NCBI RefSeq assembly: GCF_900496995.4
Contig: NC_044008.1
Location: 4,874,453 to 4,938,452 of the forward strand
Length of the DNA: 64,000 bases
DNA from: Aquila chrysaetos chrysaetos
Lineage: Eukaryota > Chordata > Aves > Accipitriformes > Accipitridae
Direction of reading: 5' to 3'
In this document: in pieces, positions 63,812 through 64,000 of the stretch
Layout: every line of letters begins with the position of its first letter
How positions within the stretch are numbered: position 1 is the first letter of the stretch
Notes under the pieces: generated by a model
Told to the model about the DNA's origin: nothing
Database searches by the model: none
What the model saw: the letters and a program-made list of their open reading frames with translations, nothing else
Made by a program: the position numbers and the translations under genes

Positions 63812-64000
63812 CTTAAACAAAGACATATTTCTCACCATTAGTACTGTTCATCCAAGTGTATGCACACACTCTTGCACTTATACATGGCTAAGGACACAGT
63901 CAGACTATTTAATATCACTCCTAAGACATTCAGGAGCAGTTAGAGGTACCAGGCCCCAAATTTAACTACTGCTTCCACTGTAACTGGGCCCAGAGAGATG
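63812..64000 (-). other. ITIH5: ITIH5 upstream intron, cut by the window edge
   Basis: Sequence upstream of the TTGTTTAAG acceptor on the - strand. No further ITIH5 exon is visible before the end of the window. The codon completed by the first base of the next exon must come from an exon beyond 64000. Confidence 0.8.

Overview
This window is vertebrate nuclear DNA and almost certainly avian. The evidence is: spliced genes with GT-AG introns; CR1-type LINE fragments, including the typical 3' end that finishes in an ATTCTGTG octamer; and two intact solo LTRs of the ERVL-like kinds that are abundant in birds, each flanked by a perfect 5-bp target-site duplication. No bacterial or phage features are present.

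Two protein-coding genes can be reconstructed exon by exon, and they converge. On the + strand, a complete 8-exon gene (coding 14553-51938, 267 aa) encodes a multi-pass ER membrane protein of the STIMATE/TMEM110 family, regulators of STIM-dependent store-operated calcium entry. Its tail differs strongly from that of classical STIMATE, so I call it the STIMATE-like paralogue (TMEM110L). On the - strand, the last five coding exons (57180-63811, 465 codons plus stop) of an inter-alpha-trypsin inhibitor heavy chain gene are present. They match ITIH5 in exon phase and sequence. Its 5' part lies beyond the right edge.

Layout: 1-11637 is gene-poor intergenic DNA with an old truncated LTR and an eroded CR1 reverse-transcriptase fragment. 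11638-14336 is a repeat cluster just upstream of the first gene: a CR1 tail, a ~1 kb C-rich minisatellite, and a CCCATCCTCATC-like simple repeat that is split by a 579-bp solo LTR. 14337-14690 is a CpG island with exon 1. 14662-51824 holds the seven introns, with CR1 remnants, an intronic CpG-rich block near 38.6-39.0 kb and a 1,039-bp solo LTR in intron 7. 51939-52440 is the 3' UTR with two poly(A) signals. 52441-56858 is the interval between the convergent genes. 56859-63811 is the 3' half of ITIH5.

The most interesting point is evolutionary. Human chromosome 3p21 carries ITIH1/3/4-MUSTN1-STIMATE-SFMBT1, and human 10p14 carries SFMBT2-ITIH5-ITIH2 with, as far as I recall, no STIMATE copy. 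A STIMATE-family gene beside ITIH5 here looks like the missing member of an ancient duplicated block, kept in this lineage and lost in mammals.
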